Positions 62,619 through 64,000 of a stretch of DNA of 64,000 nt are shown here, piece after piece. This DNA comes from Acetobacteraceae bacterium (GTDB taxonomy: Bacteria; Pseudomonadota; Alphaproteobacteria; Acetobacterales; Acetobacteraceae). The position numbers were made by a program, and so were the translations under genes. The notes beneath the pieces are model-generated. The model made no database searches. It was given only the letters and a program-made list of their open reading frames with translations, and was not told where the DNA came from. The DNA is taken from NCBI GenBank assembly GCA_027487385.1, contig JAIYDS010000022.1, positions 1 to 64,000 on the forward strand, in the 5' to 3' direction. The stretch's first letter is position 1; each line of letters starts with the position of its first letter.

Positions 62619-63972
62619 GTGTCTCGATCACGGCGCGGCGGCGCAGGTCTCGCTGCAACTGGCGGGAAAGAAGTTCGACGCGGTCCCGCAGGATCTGGTT
62701 GCGGGCGGCATCGGGCGTGAATTCATTCAGGTTCCGCTGCTCGCGCGAGCAGACCATGAGCAGCAAGACGCCATCGGGCGCGATGACGGGCTGGCTCGGC
62801 CGGCCGATGGGCAGGTTGGCCAGCATGTTGCGCAAGGGCGGCGGGTTCAGCCCCTCCAGGCGGATCGGCCCAGGGTCGGTCGGGCGGTCGCTGCTGCGAG
62901 GCAGGGCGTCCACCTGCTCGCAACCGCGCAGCGTCTGCGACAGGCGCTGGGCGCGCTCGACCACGGCGCGCTGCTGTTCGGTCGGCGCCTGGGGGTCCAG
63001 CACGCGATCGAAGGGGCTGAAGACCTGGCGGATGGTGAGCATGGTGGAGAGCTGGCTCGCCGCCCCGCCCTCGCGCCGCGCGCGCAGGGTGACGATCTGG
63101 AAGCCGCCGGCCACGCGGATCGGGTTGCTGACCGCGCCCGGCGGCATGCGCTCGACGATGGAAGCCACCTCAGGGTCCAGCTGATGGATGCCGACCCAGC
63201 CAAGATCGCCGCCGCCCAGCGCCGTCTGCGCCTGGCTGAACTGGGTGGCGACCACGGGGAAGGGCGAACCGCGGCGGATCTGGCTGATCACCTCATCGGC
63301 GAAGCGGCGCACCTCGCCCTCATTGGCCGGGTCATCCACCGGGATATAGATCTCGCCCACCAGGAATTCGGTGCGCGCCTGCTGCGCGCGGCGGCTGGCG
63401 ATGGCGTCATTCACCTCCTGCTCGCTGATCTCGGCGAGCGGGCCGAGCGCCTGGCGCAGCAGGCGGCCCCAGCCGATCTGCGCGCGCATCTGGTCGAAGA
63501 GCACGCGCGGCTGGATGCCGGCGGCGCGCAACTGCGCGCTCATCGCGCCGGGGCGGAGATTGTTGCGCCGCTCGATATCGGCCAGCGCCTCGGCGATGTC
63601 CTGGTCGGAGACGCCGATGCGGCGGCGCTGGATCTCCTGGATGCGCAGCCGCTCATCCACGGCCAGGCGCAGCACCTGCGGCTGCAGGCGCGTCAGCGTC
63701 TCGGGCGTGACCCCCATGCCGGCATTCAGCGCGAAGAGGCGGGAGCGGGAGGTGACCTCCGCCTGGGTGATGGGTTCGCCATTCACCACGGCGAGGATGC
63801 GGTTGGCATTGGGATTGCCCGGGGCGGCGGCCTGCGGCGCGGCCGGACGGGGCTGGGCCAGGGCGGTGGCGGGCAGCGCCAGCATCAGGGCCAGGGCGAG
63901 CGAGGTCGCGGGCCAAAGGAGGCCGGCGGCAGGGCGGGCCTCTGGGATTCGGTGGGGCTGAGCGCGCGTCAT
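62611..63972 (-). CDS. surA: Periplasmic chaperone/peptidyl-prolyl isomerase SurA
   Basis: A 453-residue outer-membrane-protein chaperone. A signal peptide ends at ATALA. The N-terminal SurA domain follows (NRILAVVNGEPITQAEV; LLRQALGPLAEISEQEVND). One clear parvulin domain occupies about residues 200-300 (GEIYIPVDDP, GGGDLGWVG, PIRVAGGFQIVTL), where E. coli has two. The C-terminal helix closes the chaperone module. Upstream, TAA at 63983-63985 on the minus strand could be the stop of lptD, its usual neighbour, but too little is visible to call it. Confidence 0.92.
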   Translation of the reverse strand: MTRAQPHRIPEARPAAGLLWPATSLALALMLALPATALAQPRPAAPQAAAPGNPNANRILAVVNGEPITQAEVTSRSRLFALNAGMGVTPETLTRLQPQVLRLAVDERLRIQEIQRRRIGVSDQDIAEALADIERRNNLRPGAMSAQLRAAGIQPRVLFDQMRAQIGWGRLLRQALGPLAEISEQEVNDAIASRRAQQARTEFLVGEIYIPVDDPANEGEVRRFADEVISQIRRGSPFPVVATQFSQAQTALGGGDLGWVGIHQLDPEVASIVERMPPGAVSNPIRVAGGFQIVTLRARREGGAASQLSTMLTIRQVFSPFDRVLDPQAPTEQQRAVVERAQRLSQTLRGCEQVDALPRSSDRPTDPGPIRLEGLNPPPLRNMLANLPIGRPSQPVIAPDGVLLLMVCSREQRNLNEFTPDAARNQILRDRVELLSRQLQRDLRRRAVIETRA

Positions 63973-64000
63973 GGGCTGTCTCTTAGCAGGCTGCCGGAAA

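Noticed and set aside
63983-64000. Possible last codons of lptD upstream of surA
   Set aside because: Only about five codons and a TAA fit. The usual gene order makes it plausible, but the sequence is too short to support a feature.

Overview
The window is a dense, very GC-rich chromosomal segment with short gene gaps and many ATGA-type gene overlaps. The gene complement points to an alphaproteobacterium, most likely a non-photosynthetic Acetobacteraceae of the Roseomonas type. The markers are the short HPr kinase with RapZ, EIIA, HPr and EI in one operon, the HpnC/D/E squalene route, SecB, a SurA-RsmA pair, DUF1194, DUF2889 and DUF3422 proteins, a Liv transporter and a large RTX protein. This placement is by gene content and base composition only.

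Layout: 1-1725 holds the 3' part of a Liv branched-chain amino-acid permease pair (minus). 1852-5797 has a short TIM-barrel protein convergent with an operon of dehydratase, methyltransferase and an unusual TIM-barrel/AAA/Fis regulator. 5884-9928 is a regulatory phosphotransferase operon (hprK-rapZ-EIIA-HPr-EI) with no sugar permease. 9984-20314 (minus) is the most distinctive locus. It holds two CrtN/CrtP-type desaturase/oxidases, an acyltransferase, a family 2 glycosyltransferase, a fused HpnC-HpnD protein, HpnE, an aldehyde dehydrogenase and a degenerate short-chain dehydrogenase. Read together it encodes synthesis of a C30 (squalene-derived) carotenoid acid, probably glycosylated and acylated, as in staphyloxanthin but with HpnCDE replacing CrtM.

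20435-26350 carries catabolic genes (acyl-CoA dehydrogenase, two FAD amine/amino-acid oxidoreductases, a peptide-type binding protein). 26245-37945 is housekeeping: nth, gpmI, gshB, proB, uppP, secB, envelope lipoproteins and a STAS/kinase partner-switch pair. 38069-44825 is a surface-polysaccharide sugar cluster (two DegT aminotransferases, two GT4 enzymes, one CapD-type dehydratase), followed by a DUF1194 protein and two tandem FkbM-type proteins. 51463-60255 encodes a 2,930-residue RTX adhesin-like protein with a C-type-lectin-like insert. 60729-63972 ends with a metallo-hydrolase, rsmA and surA.

A second theme is non-coding structure. A palindromic element with the core CTGGGGCC-4nt-GGCCCCAGACCCC occurs at least eight times, always at gene 3' ends. 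One copy forms the end of nth, where it replaces the fourth iron-sulphur cysteine. Near-identical 47-bp copies bracket the short-chain dehydrogenase gene. Two different hairpin-bearing tandem repeats (34 bp after uppP, 30 bp after the metallo-hydrolase gene at 60729) also sit at gene ends. No rRNA, tRNA, CRISPR array, insertion sequence or phage gene was recognised by eye.
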